The position numbers and the translations under genes are program-made. A stretch of 64,000 nt of DNA from Bolinopsis microptera. Lineage: Eukaryota; Ctenophora; Tentaculata; Lobata; Bolinopsidae. This document shows positions 29,220-40,391 of this stretch, piece after piece. The notes under the pieces are model-generated. The model searched no databases, was not told where the DNA came from, and saw only the letters and a list, made by a program, of their open reading frames with translations. Positions within the stretch are counted from its first letter, which is position 1. Every line of letters starts with the position of its first letter. Location of the stretch: NCBI RefSeq assembly GCF_026151205.1, contig NC_087075.1:124001-188000 (forward strand), written 5' to 3'.

Positions 29220-30188
29220 CGGGATTATTATTAGAACTTGGATTGTGTTAGGGTTTTCTTTAATCGGTGAAACAAAACATTAAAAACAAAATTAAAGCGG
29301 CCAAGTTACGTAACACTAAATCTAATACGTAACAGGATGCTATCGAATGAACACAGAACAGGATGCTATCGAATGAATTATTAAAACGCCCTATTGTAAA
29401 TGAATGGGAAAAGTGAGCAATAAATTTTTTTCTCCGTATCTCATTTTGCGTTTGGGTACGTGGGTACGTGGTACGGTAATATTATTATTAATAGTTATTT
29501 ATTGTTAATGTTAATGGACTATCAATAGTTACTGTCATGAAAATTTAAAATGTAATTAGGTCGGTCCGAGCTAGTAATCGTTACCAATACGTGCGCGCGC
29601 GGGGGTTTACTTCATATTTACCTCGTGACCCCCACGTAACGGTCGTTTCACTACCTTTATCGCGATCGTTATTACGATACATGCGAGGGGGAGCCACGCA
29701 CTCGTGCGCGGCGGGTCATACAACGTATGACAAGTAATAGGCGGTGCACGATAAAATAAAGTTGCTCGGATTTTCAAAATTTTTGTACCATCGTTTTCTA
29801 GAGACTGTGAGAATTTTCACAGTACCAAATTTATTTTACCTTTTTGGAATGATCCGCGAGTTTCGCCTAGGTGCCATATTTGATGGTGCGCGGCTTTTGG
29901 AGCAAAATTAGGTGTAAAAGTCGCGTAATTTGACGAAATTCGTTGATTTTTGTCGTATTTTCACATAGCCATGTGCCTACGCGTACTGCGTGACGCGCTT
30001 GTTTCACAAGTAGGATACGGCGGTCGCGCGCTACTGCAAGCGAGAGGGCTCTGGTTAGAGCAATGTCGTATTATTCTGTCATATCTTCGGTTCCTGAACA
30101 TGAATCATGCTGAAAATTTGTCAGAACCTTCCAATCATACTTAACTACCGAACCTAATTTAGTTGAGAGAGATTGGTCTTGATTAAGA
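29220..30188. other. Dispersed repeat region, no gene
   Basis: A repeat spanning roughly 29820-30550 is shared with 35560-36050 and 55080-55600 (GATGGTGCGCGGCTTTT, AATTCGTTGATTTTTGTC, GCTGGCCGAAATNAGNGC). Here it is interrupted by a GC-rich insert around 29970-30070, whose reverse complement is near 35420-35500. A 64-codon open frame at 29950 is not recognisable. Confidence 0.5.
29624..29733 (-). mobile_element. Hairpin element A, copy 4 (reverse)
   Basis: The right end GCGGGTCATACAACGTATGACAA is complete, with hairpin CCGCGCACGAGTGCGTGG slightly decayed. The left end is uncertain: GTAATCG near 29575 against GTAATAG after the element suggests a degraded duplication and a longer element. Confidence 0.65.
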
Positions 30189-30269
30189 TTAACGGGTGAT
30201 ACTCGTAAAATATCTGTTCCATCGACGAGTCCAACTCGGCGCGCGTCCTGGTAGGTTGTAAACCTACAA
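30189..30269 (+). mobile_element. Hairpin element C, copy 5
   Basis: 81 bp flanked by GATTAAGA (30181-30188 and 30270-30277). It has a 12-bp deletion between the first and second hairpins relative to copy 1, and all three hairpins remain. Confidence 0.88.
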
Positions 30270-30571
30270 GATTAAGAGGTCTAAAAAGGACAAAATAGGT
30301 ATAAATTCGTTGATAACTCAAATTCTGACCATCGAAATTGCTCAAACTAAATTATGTTTAGTAGAACATAAGTGTTTACGTAAACTGACCAAATTTCAAC
30401 AAAATTGTTATATGGGAAGTATTATAACTTTTCGATTGCTTCCAAAATAATGTGCTGGCCGAAATAAGAGCTAAAAAACCATTCAATGGTCAGCGCGCGC
30501 GTCTTATTGTCGATGGCGCACTGCCTACAAGTAATCTACAGTTAAGTAGACCAGCCGCGCAGCGAGCGTGC

Positions 30572-30695
30572 TTGATTCACGATGTCAATCCTTCGCATCT
30601 CGCCGATCCTTCGCATCTCGCCGATCTGCATACGTGTGGTTGCGAGAAGCATTATTGGATGCGCGCGCGCGACCCAGTAGTGCATCGCGCTACAA
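30572..30695 (+). mobile_element. Element B, copy 4
   Basis: A 124-bp copy, TTGATTCACGATG to GCGCTACAA, flanked by the 9-bp duplication CGAGCGTGC (30563-30571 and 30696-30704). It has a tandem doubling of CTTCGCATCTCGCCGATC. It defines the ends of the B family. Confidence 0.85.
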
Positions 30696-31247
30696 CGAGC
30701 GTGCTAAATCACTCTACAGTCGATCTTCGAGATTGTTCTAAAAGGGCCCCCGACAGTTGAAACCAACTTCAATCAATGTATTTTCGGACGCTGATTCCGA
30801 ATCACCCCTTATGACATAGGGTTAAAATGCTCCCCTGACGAGATATTGGCGAAAAACTGTCTCGATCACGTGATATGACCGTATAAGGAAGTTAGTCCAA
30901 TTTCTCGTTAGGGTTAGGGTTTCAGGATATGATTTTGTTAAGGATTGGGTTAGGGTTAGGGTTGGGATCAGATTAGAGGGTTAGGGTTTCGAATAGTCGT
31001 TCAGGACCAGCTAGAGAACGAGTTGAAAAAGTCACGTGACAGTCGAGTGTAGAGTGATTAATCATCATCCGCCGCGCAGTGTGCACTTTTACGATTAATA
31101 TTATAAGCTCGGTCTCCTTCAAATTAGCTCGGACGACCTAGTTACATTTTCATGACGGTAATGGAAATTGTTATAATTTCCTTTTGTTTGGAAAAAGTTG
31201 ACATTGGCGACAGTCCATTGGACCATTGACTCCATTCTAAATAATAC

Positions 31248-31360
31248 TTGATTGACGATGTCAACCCTTCCAGATCGTTGCTCTGCGAAGCAGAGCAACG
31301 ATCTTGATGCGAAGCAAGAATGCTAGTTTGCGCGGCGCGCCGAAGCGGAGAAGTCCTCCA
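31248..31360 (+). mobile_element. Hairpin element D with a 14-bp perfect stem
   Basis: 113 bp starting TTGATTGACGATGTCAACC and ending CCTCCA, flanked by AAATAATAC (31239-31247 and 31361-31369). It shares its left end with element B. Its centre is a perfect hairpin: arm GATCGTTGCTCTGC, loop GAA (31273-31303). Confidence 0.85.
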
Positions 31361-31975
31361 AAATAATACCAAATCTATATAACTTCAGAATTATTGCGTT
31401 CAATTAAGTAAATATTATTTTTGTATTTTAGTATTCTTAGAATAGAATAAGTATGATATGATCATAATCAATAGTTGTTATATCAAGCGTTGTTTATTCA
31501 TTTTTGTTATATTAAACGTTTAATAAACGTCTATGATAGCCATTTATCAATTATTCTTTGGCGTGACTGGTTGGGCTATGAGTTTATTATGATATAAGCA
31601 AGTCGAGTTTGCACAGAAAATGTGGGACTAAGATCAATCAAACTAGCTTATCTTAAAGTTCAGCTCTACTCTCTTTCCCTCTTTGGTAGTTTTTGTTTTT
31701 TTAGAATGACCGGCTAGCAGCTCTCAATGGGAAGCTGTATAATAAATTGGAGTTACTGTTTAGGCAATATGTTTAGCTTTTCTTCAAATCTTGTCTCCAA
31801 ATAACTAAACGAAAGCTTAAAAAGATTAACTGGAGGAAAGGACATATTAATTGACACAACAGTTACAATATACTACTAAAAACACCAGTGTAAAACATCC
31901 CGGTATTAACTCACCTGTCCAGTTACCGATTTCCTGGGATGCACGGAGAGCTAGAGTTAGTCCTCTTTAGGAGCT

Positions 31976-33340
31976 TGAAGTTAGGGTGAAGGGGATGCCA
32001 CTCAAATATAGACAACTCACTTACATTGCAGGAACAAGTTCTGGGACGGTTTGTAGTGGGTTAGGGTGAAGGGATGCCACCTCAAATATTAACCAAACTC
32101 ACTGTCATGCAGGAACACGCTTCTCTGAGGAGGATGTAGTGGGTTAGGGTGAAGGATGCCACTCAAATATAGGACATCACTACATTGCAGGAACACGTAC
32201 TGAGGATGGATGTAGTGGGTTAGGGTGAAGGGATTGCCACTCAAACTAGGACAACTCACTACAATGCAGGTAACGTATGAAGAGGGATGTGTGGGTTAGG
32301 GTGAAGGGATGCCACTCAAATATAGACAAAACTCTTTACTTTGCAGGAACACGTATCGGAGGGTGTAGTGGGTTAGGGTGAAGGGGATTGCCACCCAAAT
32401 ATAGACAAATCACTACATTGCAGGAACACGTTTGGGGACGGTTGTAGTGGGTTAGGGTTGAAGGGATGCCACTCATAATATATAAACAACTCACTACATT
32501 GCAGGAACACGTATGGGGGAAGTGGGTATTGGGTTAGGGTGAAGGAGATGCCACTCAAAATGACAACTACTACATTGCAGGAAACACGTACTAGGGGAGG
32601 GGTAGTGTTTAGGATGAAGGGGACGCCGCTCAAATATAGACAACTCGCTACATTCAAAGGAACAAGTACTGGGGAGGGTTGTAGTGGGTTAGGATGAGGA
32701 TGCCTCTCAAATATAGACAACTCGTACATGCAGGAACACGTTACTGGAGGAGAATGTAGTGGGTTTAGGGGGGAAGGGAGCCAATCAAAATATAAACAAC
32801 TCACTACATTGCAGGAACACGTACTGGGGAGTGTTGTTGGTGGTTAGGTTGGAGGACTTCGCCGCTTCGACGCCCGGCGCGAACTACAATTTTGTTCGCA
32901 TCGATGATCGTCGATCGTTGATCGTCGAATCGTTGCTCTGCTTCGCGAAGGGAGGTGATGCCACTCAAATATAGAAATCACTAATTGCAGGAACACGTAC
33001 TTTGGAGGGGGTAGTGATTATAGGTGTAGGGTTACTGGGGACCTTAGGTATTTTTCATAAATAAATAAATAACTAAAGATTCGGCGGAAGACAGGCTGAG
33101 CGCGCAATAAGGTGTAGGGATGCCACTCAAAATATAGACAACTCACTACATTGAGGAAACGTATGGGGAGGATGTAGTGGTTAGGGTGAAACTGTAGGGA
33201 TGCCACTCAAATATAGACAACTCATTACTTTGCAGGAACACGTACTGGTCGGGAGGGTGTAGTGGTTAGGGTGTAGGGATGCACTCAAATATAGGCAATC
33301 TCTACATTTGCAGGAACACGTATGGGGAGGGGGTTGTAGT
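31976..33340. repeat. About 76-bp minisatellite, left copy
   Basis: Roughly 18 noisy copies of a unit running GTAGTGGGTTAGGGTGAAGG ... ACAACTCACTACATTGCAGG ... ACACGTACTGG. The TGTAGTG and CACTACA ends of parts of the unit are inverted. Copies differ mostly by indels, unlike the clean arrays left of 29 kb. An element D-like insert lies at about 32850-32945. Confidence 0.9.
32850..32945 (-). mobile_element. Element D-like insertion within the 76-bp array
   Basis: GGAGGACTTCGCCGCTTCGA ... CGTTGCTCTGCTTCGCGAAG is a reverse-strand relative of element D. The same insert is at 52337-52440 in the second duplicate, so the insertion preceded the duplication. Confidence 0.6.
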
Positions 33341-33547
33341 GCCAGTGGGTTTTTATTTTTATTTTTATCGAGATGTTTATATTGAGATAGACTTGGGCAG
33401 TAGTTTAGAAACTGTTAAAATAGCTTAAATTACTGGGGTTGAGTATTAATCATTTATTCGGTATGATTCATGAACTATAAACCATTTTAACATGATTTAA
33501 TCTATAAATGTGATAGTTAGATTCTTCACCACTATCACTACGCGTCA

Positions 33548-33900
33548 TTTTTTTTTTTTTTTTTTTAAATGTTGGGGGCACCCACTTTACTCCCTATTGG
33601 GAGGCTACGTCCGTCAGTTAGTGACTAACGTTCTATTGGGGTTCCTCTGGTCGGTTGTAGGTGTCGTGGTTTGGGTCACTTGGCATGGGCTAGTGATCCC
33701 GCCCTCAGAGGATAAAGCTGGTGGAGCGACGTTTCCCGTAAGGGAAAACTGTCATAATGCTCGTTCACGGGTGATCACCAACCATGCGCTGGAGGTTCTC
33801 CCGGGTATCGAAATAGATCAGGCTGCCCCTGTCATTCTAGTAGTGGGCTGACAGGAAACCTACCAGGATGCCTGAGCCTCCGATGGGAATTCACCCATTC
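33548..33900 (-). mobile_element. Putative SINE or retrocopy with poly-A tail
   Basis: A run of about 18 T at the left edge implies a poly-A tail on the minus strand. The body (GGTAGGTTTCCTGTCAGCCC, TTTCGATACCCGGGAG, CCCTTACGGGAAACGTCG) is moderately GC-rich and non-coding. TTTCGATACC is only a poor B-box match. The duplicate is at 53056-53410. Confidence 0.45.
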
Positions 33901-34801
33901 TTTGTTGTTTTGTGTTATTCTCTTTGCTTTGCGCGGCTCAATTTCGCGCTATACTAAAGTGCTGATTCACGAATTTACAAGCGATATTTGAATTTTGAGT
34001 AGACCCTTTGTTGTCGCATTTGGCAATTTCTTTTGATTTCACGTAATTATTGCTAATTTTACGTTTTGCTGGTAATAATCTAAGTGCTTTTCTCCAAATA
34101 GCTGGCAGTTTGTCTGATTGTTTGATCCTCTAACTGGTAACGGCCCTAAGGCTGGCAGTTGTTTGATTGTTAGAACCCTCGAATGGTAAGCGGCCCCCCC
34201 TAAGGCGGCCATGTGAGTGTGAATGAGTGAGTATAAGTGAAGGTGTAGGAGAAGTGGGGAGAAATAACAGCATATGAAAGTAGGTACACTGTTGCCCCAG
34301 CTGATCACAGCACATTGCAAGTCCAAGATGAAAGAAGGAAGCACTGTCGTTATCTGGGTGTGCCACCACGACAGTGCTCCCACTTCTGTGGGGCCGAGGG
34401 GTTGGCTCCAAGAACTGCCGTGAGCGAACAGCGCCTGACCCCCTCTATGGTTAACTTTAGAATTAACAGGGACTATGCTTTTTCCAGGCCAATCCGTTCA
34501 GTAACAGCTGACCAGCACCACCTCTGATGGAAGTGTGGTTCGGATTGGACTTTCGCTAGGATTTGTCAGTTTTTCTGTAGACACTAATGCTCCCTCAGAG
34601 GAAAGAATGAGCCCGGCGAAGCTGACAAAAAGTTGCAGGGATTTCGCCCCTCTACGCGTCTGTTGTGCTGTATTTCTCATACTGGCCAGCATGCTGTTTT
34701 CAGCCATTCTTCCTTCAATCATTAGTTCCAGTCAAGGTCGGGATGCTCAATAGCCTTGTACACATCCGCGGGTTGAACCGCCTTGACCACCGATACATAT
34801 C
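33901..34801. other. Unrecognised sequence, conserved with 53.4-54.3 kb
   Basis: Several overlapping short open frames exist on both strands, but none keeps its frame in the duplicate at 53.4-54.3 kb. I cannot support a gene. GGCAGTTTGTCTGATTGTTTG-type and CTAACTGGTAACGGCCCTAAG-type strings are locally repeated at 34105-34205. Confidence 0.35.
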
Positions 34802-34919
34802 TTGTAAGCGCGATGCGTTACTGTTGCCGCGCGTGCAATCAATGATTATGAGGCTTATCTGATCGGCAAGATGCGCTACTGGCCGCCGCCGAGCTGAGAT
34901 GAATGACATCGTCAATTAA
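34802..34919 (-). mobile_element. Element B-like, copy 5 (reverse)
   Basis: Runs TTGTAAGCGCGATGCG to CATCGTCAATTAA. The right flank CGTACAATC is exact; the left flank CGATACATATC looks like the same duplication with indel errors. The paralogue at 54314 has an exact 9-bp duplication. Confidence 0.75.
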
Positions 34920-35399
34920 CGTACAATCCGGTCAATAGGTAGATAGATTATCAGGGGCTCCCGACCCAACCAATTACGACTGACGATTTAATGTAAGAGA
35001 CGAAATGAAGTTTTCTGTGAGAAAAAGTCAACTGTAATTCATTACAGATCTTTAAAATACTTAATGCGACAAGGGACCAATATATTGGTGGATGAGATAC
35101 AATCGAAAAATTATCAGACACACTTGCATTGAGTTCACGACGAGACTGAATATTTCCAAAAGAGCTAGACCTCTGTTTAAACCAATTTGCGTGTAAGTTG
35201 ACTTAGCCAGGACCCTTAAAAGTTAGATCTATACGATGGTGGATTGGTGGTCCCGGCCCGGCGGACCTGTTTTGTCGTGGTGTCACGACACATCCTTGCC
35301 CTCCCATTCATACACTTTGGTCCTGGACATGATTGTTATCATCTGACTGAATTATAAACTAGAATTGCGCGAGGTGCGGAACACTAAATTTCCATAAAC

Positions 35400-36060
35400 C
35401 TTAAGTCGATTGGCTATGCCTTGCTCTACCAGAAGCCCTCTCGCTTGCGTAGCGCGCGGACCGCGCAGTACGCGTAGACACTGGCTATGTGAATGTATGC
35501 CTTTTAAAATTAAAAGTTAAATTAACGATCGTTTCTGTTGGTCAAAATTTTTACCTTTTTGAAAGATCAGGTGTTCACTCGCTAGGTGCCTTATTTGATG
35601 GTGGCGCGGCTTTTGAAGCAAAAGAAAGCTGTAATAAAAGTACTTTATAAGTTGCGTAATTGACAAAATTCGTTGATTTTTGTCCTATTATTGGATATAT
35701 CTCAGTTCCTTGGAATGAGATTCATTCTTAAAATGGCGACGAACTTCCAATAGGCTTTTACATCTGTCGAAAGTTTTGTGGATTCGGAGTTGATTATAGT
35801 GTCAATATGGGGCAATTTCGTGCTTTTAGCTGTAACATAATGTTTGATGGTTTGATATGCTTCAAATTTTTCAGAACATTTTCTTGTAAGTCTAGATAGC
35901 TTACCAATTTTTGTTGTTTCGGGAGGCGGAAAGGAATACTCAATATTTAAATTGTTTGGAGAAAAGTGTTGCTGGCCGAAATTAGCGCTAAAAAAAACCG
36001 TCCTACAGTCGGCACGCGCGGCTCACTGTCGATGGGCATACTAGTACTACTATATACTAG
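35400..36060. repeat. Dispersed repeat shared with 29.8-30.5 kb and 55.0-55.6 kb
   Basis: Contains TAGGTGCCTTATTTGATGGT, GCGCGGCTTTTGAAGC and AATTCGTTGATTTTTGTC in the same order as the copy at 29.84 kb. The GC-rich piece at 35420-35500 is inverted relative to that at 29970-30070, so the two pieces are independent insertions. Confidence 0.6.
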
Positions 36061-36223
36061 GTAGTATACTACTATCTTGTCTTCTGAGCGGATCAATCAT
36101 CAATGTAATTGTTATTTTTATGAAACAAGCTTTAATCATAATGAATTACCAAGTGATAAATTTCAGTAAGTTCAAAACTGAAAACAAATAAAATTATGAT
36201 ATATCAGCTGAATAAAGTCGCGG

Positions 36224-36306
36224 TTACTATTATTGGGCCGCGTCAGCCTGTCATTCCGACTATCGTTATGTTTATAAAAATGATAAGCCTGATGGTTCCC
36301 CAGGCT
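36224..36306 (+). mobile_element. Dispersed element E, copy 2
   Basis: 83 bp beginning TTACTATTATTGGGCCGCG, flanked by a 10-bp direct repeat AAAGTCGCGG (36214-36223 and 36307-36316). The end-to-end form TTAC...GTA(A) parallels elements A-D. Confidence 0.7.
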
Positions 36307-36372
36307 AAAGTCGCGGCTGATTATTTAATAGATTGGTAAACAGCGATCACATAATTTAAACAGATGTTACTT

Positions 36373-36470
36373 TTGTTCATACGTTGTATGACCCGCCGCG
36401 CTCGAGTGGCGCGGGCTCCCTGTTATCGTAGAAACTAATAGTGAAGCCACAGGGGGGTCACCAGTGATAA
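36373..36470 (+). mobile_element. Hairpin element A, copy 5
   Basis: 98 bp flanked by ATGTTACTT (36364-36372 and 36471-36479). The hairpins are partly degraded by indels (CCGCGCTCGAGTGGCGCGG). The duplicate at 55912 preserves cleaner versions, so some differences may be sequencing error. Confidence 0.8.
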
Positions 36471-36879
36471 ATGTTACTTACATTTCATTCATGAGCAAAT
36501 AAGATTGCGGCATTCTTTTTAAAGTATCTTATAGTTATACAAATCAAAGGTCGATAGTCGATGGTGCTGTAAGTGAATGATGTGTCGAGTAGCATCAAAA
36601 ATTTATTAGTTTATGGTAGATACTAAATAATAATTAAGTTGAGAGCGATTATTAAAACATGTCTATAAAGTTGGCATACGATACAATAGTATATGACGTG
36701 CATTGCGCATTGTTAAACAAAAACAAAACGGCAAATATTGAAGTGGTTACGTTACAACCAAACCACAAATCGACGTGACGGCGAAGTTTTGAATCAACAT
36801 CTAGAATACAATCTAATGATGTACTATCATTATTTATGTAAGATGTTTCAGGGCCCTTCTGTAAAAACATTAAGAATCA

Positions 36880-37255
36880 TGCATCTCATTTCTCCAATGC
36901 CAATTCGCTAATCTAAAATAAACGATCAAACTATTTAAGGGGTTTAGGGGGTGGGTTGGTTGTGGGTGGGGTTTTTAAAAGTAGTGTATGATATATCTAT
37001 TTCATTAAAAAAGTTAAAAATTTTAACATTATGATATTTTATGCACGCGGTATTTTTATTATTGCACATTCATATCTATTAATATAGATCTACATTTATA
37101 TGTGTTGATTGTATGAAGATGTTTTGTCAGGGACCATATTTGTAGTGTATTTTTGCACGAACTACGTTTGGTTTCCCGTCATTATGTACATAGAAATCAC
37201 GTTTTGCCGTGTTGTTATTTTTCATGCAATTATATGAAAAGATTTTCAATTTTTA
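36880..37255 (+). mobile_element. Retroelement 3' tail, copy 2
   Basis: Homologous to 17290-17690, including GTCAGGGACCATATTT and GCACGAACTACGT, ending at GATTTTCAATTTTTATAG. No coding part is attached. Confidence 0.55.
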
Positions 37256-37408
37256 TAGGCCGAAGTGATTTAGTTGGTTTTTGACCGTAGAAAAAATATG
37301 TTGGATTCGTTTCCTAAATTAAGGGGATCAACAAACAGTTCAGTAATACACTATTCTAAATAAAATAAATGGACAGAGGATAATTTGAACAATTCCACTT
37401 TCAAAATT

Positions 37409-37648
37409 TTACTTTATGAAAACAATTCTAAAATCGATTTCATCTAAATCGTAATCCACTCCCCTGCACAATGCTATTGCACAAATTTTCCCAATTTCAA
37501 GTCCCATTTTTGCCGAAGCCCCTTTGCCGCCAGCCGCCACCAGAACCTTTTCAGAATCAAACCAATATACGGTTTTAACCGTTTTAGTGAGTGAGTATGA
37601 ATCAGTGGGTCTAGCTGCCACTGAGACGGGGAATATTGAGGTGATCAT
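37409..37648 (-). CDS. Unrecognised open segment, 79 codons, hypothetical
   Basis: The frame has protein-like composition (VYWFDSEKVLVAAGGKG, GLEIGKICAIALCRGVDYDL) and ends at a stop. A degenerate inverted relative lies at about 41610-41800 on the plus strand, so it is repeated rather than unique. The homologous segment at 57000-57200 is broken by indels. I do not recognise the family; it could be the end of a transposon gene. Confidence 0.25.
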   Translation of the reverse strand: MITSIFPVSVAARPTDSYSLTKTVKTVYWFDSEKVLVAAGGKGASAKMGLEIGKICAIALCRGVDYDLDEIDFRIVFIK

Positions 37649-38089
37649 CTGTTTGTAATGTTTAGTGAAGTGTCCCTAGCGGGAGTATAATCTCCATACA
37701 GTACCAATCTTTAACCTCCTCAGGTCCCCAAAAAACTCTGTTCGAACCCCTCGCAGGGTAGGTTCACAGTGTTCGTCCTAGTTTTATGTATTATTTACCG
37801 TTGTGGGTATTGGTTTGGAGGTAGGATGTAGAGATAGGACTATCTCCGTTCTTGGATGTAGCGTTAGGTTCATTGAGGGAAATTTTTAGTCAGTTGGTAA
37901 TCGTTCACTTACTTCAAAACTTTGACCAGAGTGGCCAATCATATCCAGTTGGAGAGGTTTTTGAAGGGGGGAAATCGGAAATAAGTTTGTGAAGGAGCCA
38001 CAGGCGTGAGGACATCTTTTTTACTGTTGTTTTTCGTTAGTTATTCATCAGCAAGTTTTATCTGGATAATGTCACCTATCTTGGGAATA

Positions 38090-38530
38090 CTAGTTGCTTC
38101 GTGTTCTTTGTAGTGAACCCATTATTACTAGATCTACTTGAGCAGCTCTTACATGGTTCTTATACTCTGATATCCACTCTGCTTTCCAACAAACCTGCCT
38201 GTAAAGTTTTTCGGTGGGGAACAAATAAACTCCATTTTTTCGATGGCACAATTTTTCATCCAAAATCTCGGTAATCAATGCCATTCGTGGTACAAAATTC
38301 GTCACCATATTTCACCTCGATAGCGAACGCTCCGATTAGACACCACAATACCGTATCCTACTTCGGAGAAGATCTGAGCCAGACTCTCTCTCCAATGGGG
38401 GAACTTGAGATGTGCTGCGGTACGCTAGGCAATGGGTCCGTGTGAACATTGATACGACTCGTGTTTTATCCTGCCTTCGTCGTTAGTGGCATCGAAACAC
38501 TGCTTCCTTCCTGCTTTCTTTTTGGTTCTC
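38090..38530 (-). pseudogene. Unrecognised protein-coding remnant, frameshifted
   Basis: Two overlapping frames read as one plausible protein. An upstream part contains CFDATNDEGRIKHESYQCSH and LAQIFSEVGYGIVVSNRSVR. A downstream part contains LCHRKNGVYLFPTEKLYRQV and AEWISEYKNHVRAAQVDLVI and stops at 38090. A single indel near 38310 separates them. The cysteine-histidine pattern of the first part could be a zinc-binding module of a transposon protein; this is a guess. The homologue is at about 57660-58090. Confidence 0.35.
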
Positions 38531-40206
38531 CTGCAATTTTAATCAGATGATTTCAGTTAGGTATTTTGTTGAGTTTTTTCAATTTTTAAACAATCCAAAA
38601 GGTTATTGGAGGGTAAGTGTATTAATACTCTAGAATTTGGTTTTTCTGGTATTTAAAAAAAATTAGGGAAATAAAATTTAAATAAAAATTCTGAATGAGG
38701 CAGCCGCAACAATTATCATATATATTATATGAAATATGAAATGTATACATTTACTCACCAGGTCCACCAGACAGATATCCAAGTCGGGAATTTAGAGAGG
38801 TTGGTATTGCAGTACACGAGCAAACACTCCCGCACCCACAACCACAAACAATCGTACGAAATATCTGATCAAGGAGTCTTCACTTTCTGTGACACATGAT
38901 GTTTGATGAATTAAACAGGATTTAAACATGAAATGACAAGGAGAACATAGACGAACTCGTTCTTGGTAATACAGAAATTCATAAAGTCGATCAGAACTCT
39001 AAAAATCGAGAGAATGCTATTTAAAAAATTTTAAAAATTTAAAAAATTAGCCGCGTTACAATTTCAGTTTCACGATAAAAAAAAAAGATCGAAAATAATA
39101 TTTAAATACGGAGTAAATCGCATGGAGATGAGGTTAATGACGTGAGTAGAGATGAAGAGGTGATTACTAGGACTTCTTTCAGGAGGATGTCGAAGGAGAA
39201 AAGGATTTTCGGTAGGTATTCGTTCCCAATTCTGTTGCATGGGTGAGTTCATGATGGCCCAATATTCTTTGAGATTATGAGGCTTTTAAGGTTGTCTGAG
39301 AGGTTAAAAGCGGAGGGAGTTGTGTGGGGGCATTATTCATGACGTGGTGTCCTCGGTTTCAAGGCGATAGGTGTTTTCAAAGAACGGTATGTTCTTCGAA
39401 GAACGCCTGGACGTCGGTGTCTGAGGAGCAGCAAAAATGTTTGATGTGAAGTTTGGATGACGAGGATCTAATTTTATTTACGTTATATTTCAAATCACAT
39501 AGGCTTTGTCATGACAAGACAACAGATAACAAATTAGGGAAACTGGGAACAACACCGAATATAGTCTAATTGGTTTTTATTCTTAAATTGGCCATGTGAT
39601 TGTTGAACGGGTATGTTAAACTGGTTACAATGACATTGTGATAGATTATATAGTTATTAGCCTGATCGACTGTTGTTTTTAACTCTAATGATGGGATGTT
39701 TTTATAATCTGATTGCTTATTTAAGAGTAAATTTTAGTCTTAATTTAGAATCTGTAAAACGCCGATGCGGATAGTGTAACTTCGTGTAGTTAGGTTTTTT
39801 GTTAAGATGATCTGGAAAAGTTTGTCTAGAAAAACAGTCGAAATAGTGGCGGTGAGGAAATGGACCTTGTATTTTAAAACTGGATGCAGGATAGTGGCAT
39901 ATGATTGCGGTTGAGTGTGGGATTAGCTTTTGATTGGGGTATGGACAGGTTGGCGGCATCAATTATGAGCATTTGCATTGGAGCCTTGGTGGGACGTTGG
40001 GCGTTGCATGGTCCGATGAGGGGTTTTCCCAAATGATGTTGGTGTTGGCTCCAAGGACTCGGTCATTTTGGAGGGCCACTTTGAGATATCATTCCATCTT
40101 TGAAGGTTTTCCTAAGCATATCTTTTAATAAGCACGGCTTTTTCAGGCTTGGTACGTCCTTGATTTTCGGACAGTGTTGCGGATATTCCAAACTGAGACT
40201 GAGTAG

Positions 40207-40391
40207 TACAGTAAAACCCCGATTAGATATAGTAATGTATATACCGCGCCCCAATTTTACCGCAAACCGATTTACCGCGGCCATTTTCTTTCCCAATAGG
40301 GATAAACAACATAATGTAAACCAACAAAACCCCGATGTACCGCGGATGTTTCTTTTCCTCCAAACTCCGCGGTGAAATCGCTGTTACTGTA
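40207..40391. mobile_element. Putative pogo/mariner-like MITE, copy 1
   Basis: 185 bp bounded by TACAGTAA and TTACTGTA, with internal CCCCGAT-TTACCGCGG strings repeated in both halves. ACAGTAAAACCCCGAT-type ends and TA flanks fit pogo-like non-autonomous elements. The copy in the second duplicate is at 59781-59977. Confidence 0.5.

Noticed and set aside
33548-33900. tRNA-derived SINE head
   Set aside because: TTTCGATACC is a poor B box and no A box lies at the right distance; it is kept only as a putative retrocopy.
39700-40060. LINE endonuclease fragment (SDHATPNV-like string on the minus strand)
   Set aside because: The match to an SDH-type endonuclease motif is too short, and the frame is broken in both duplicates.
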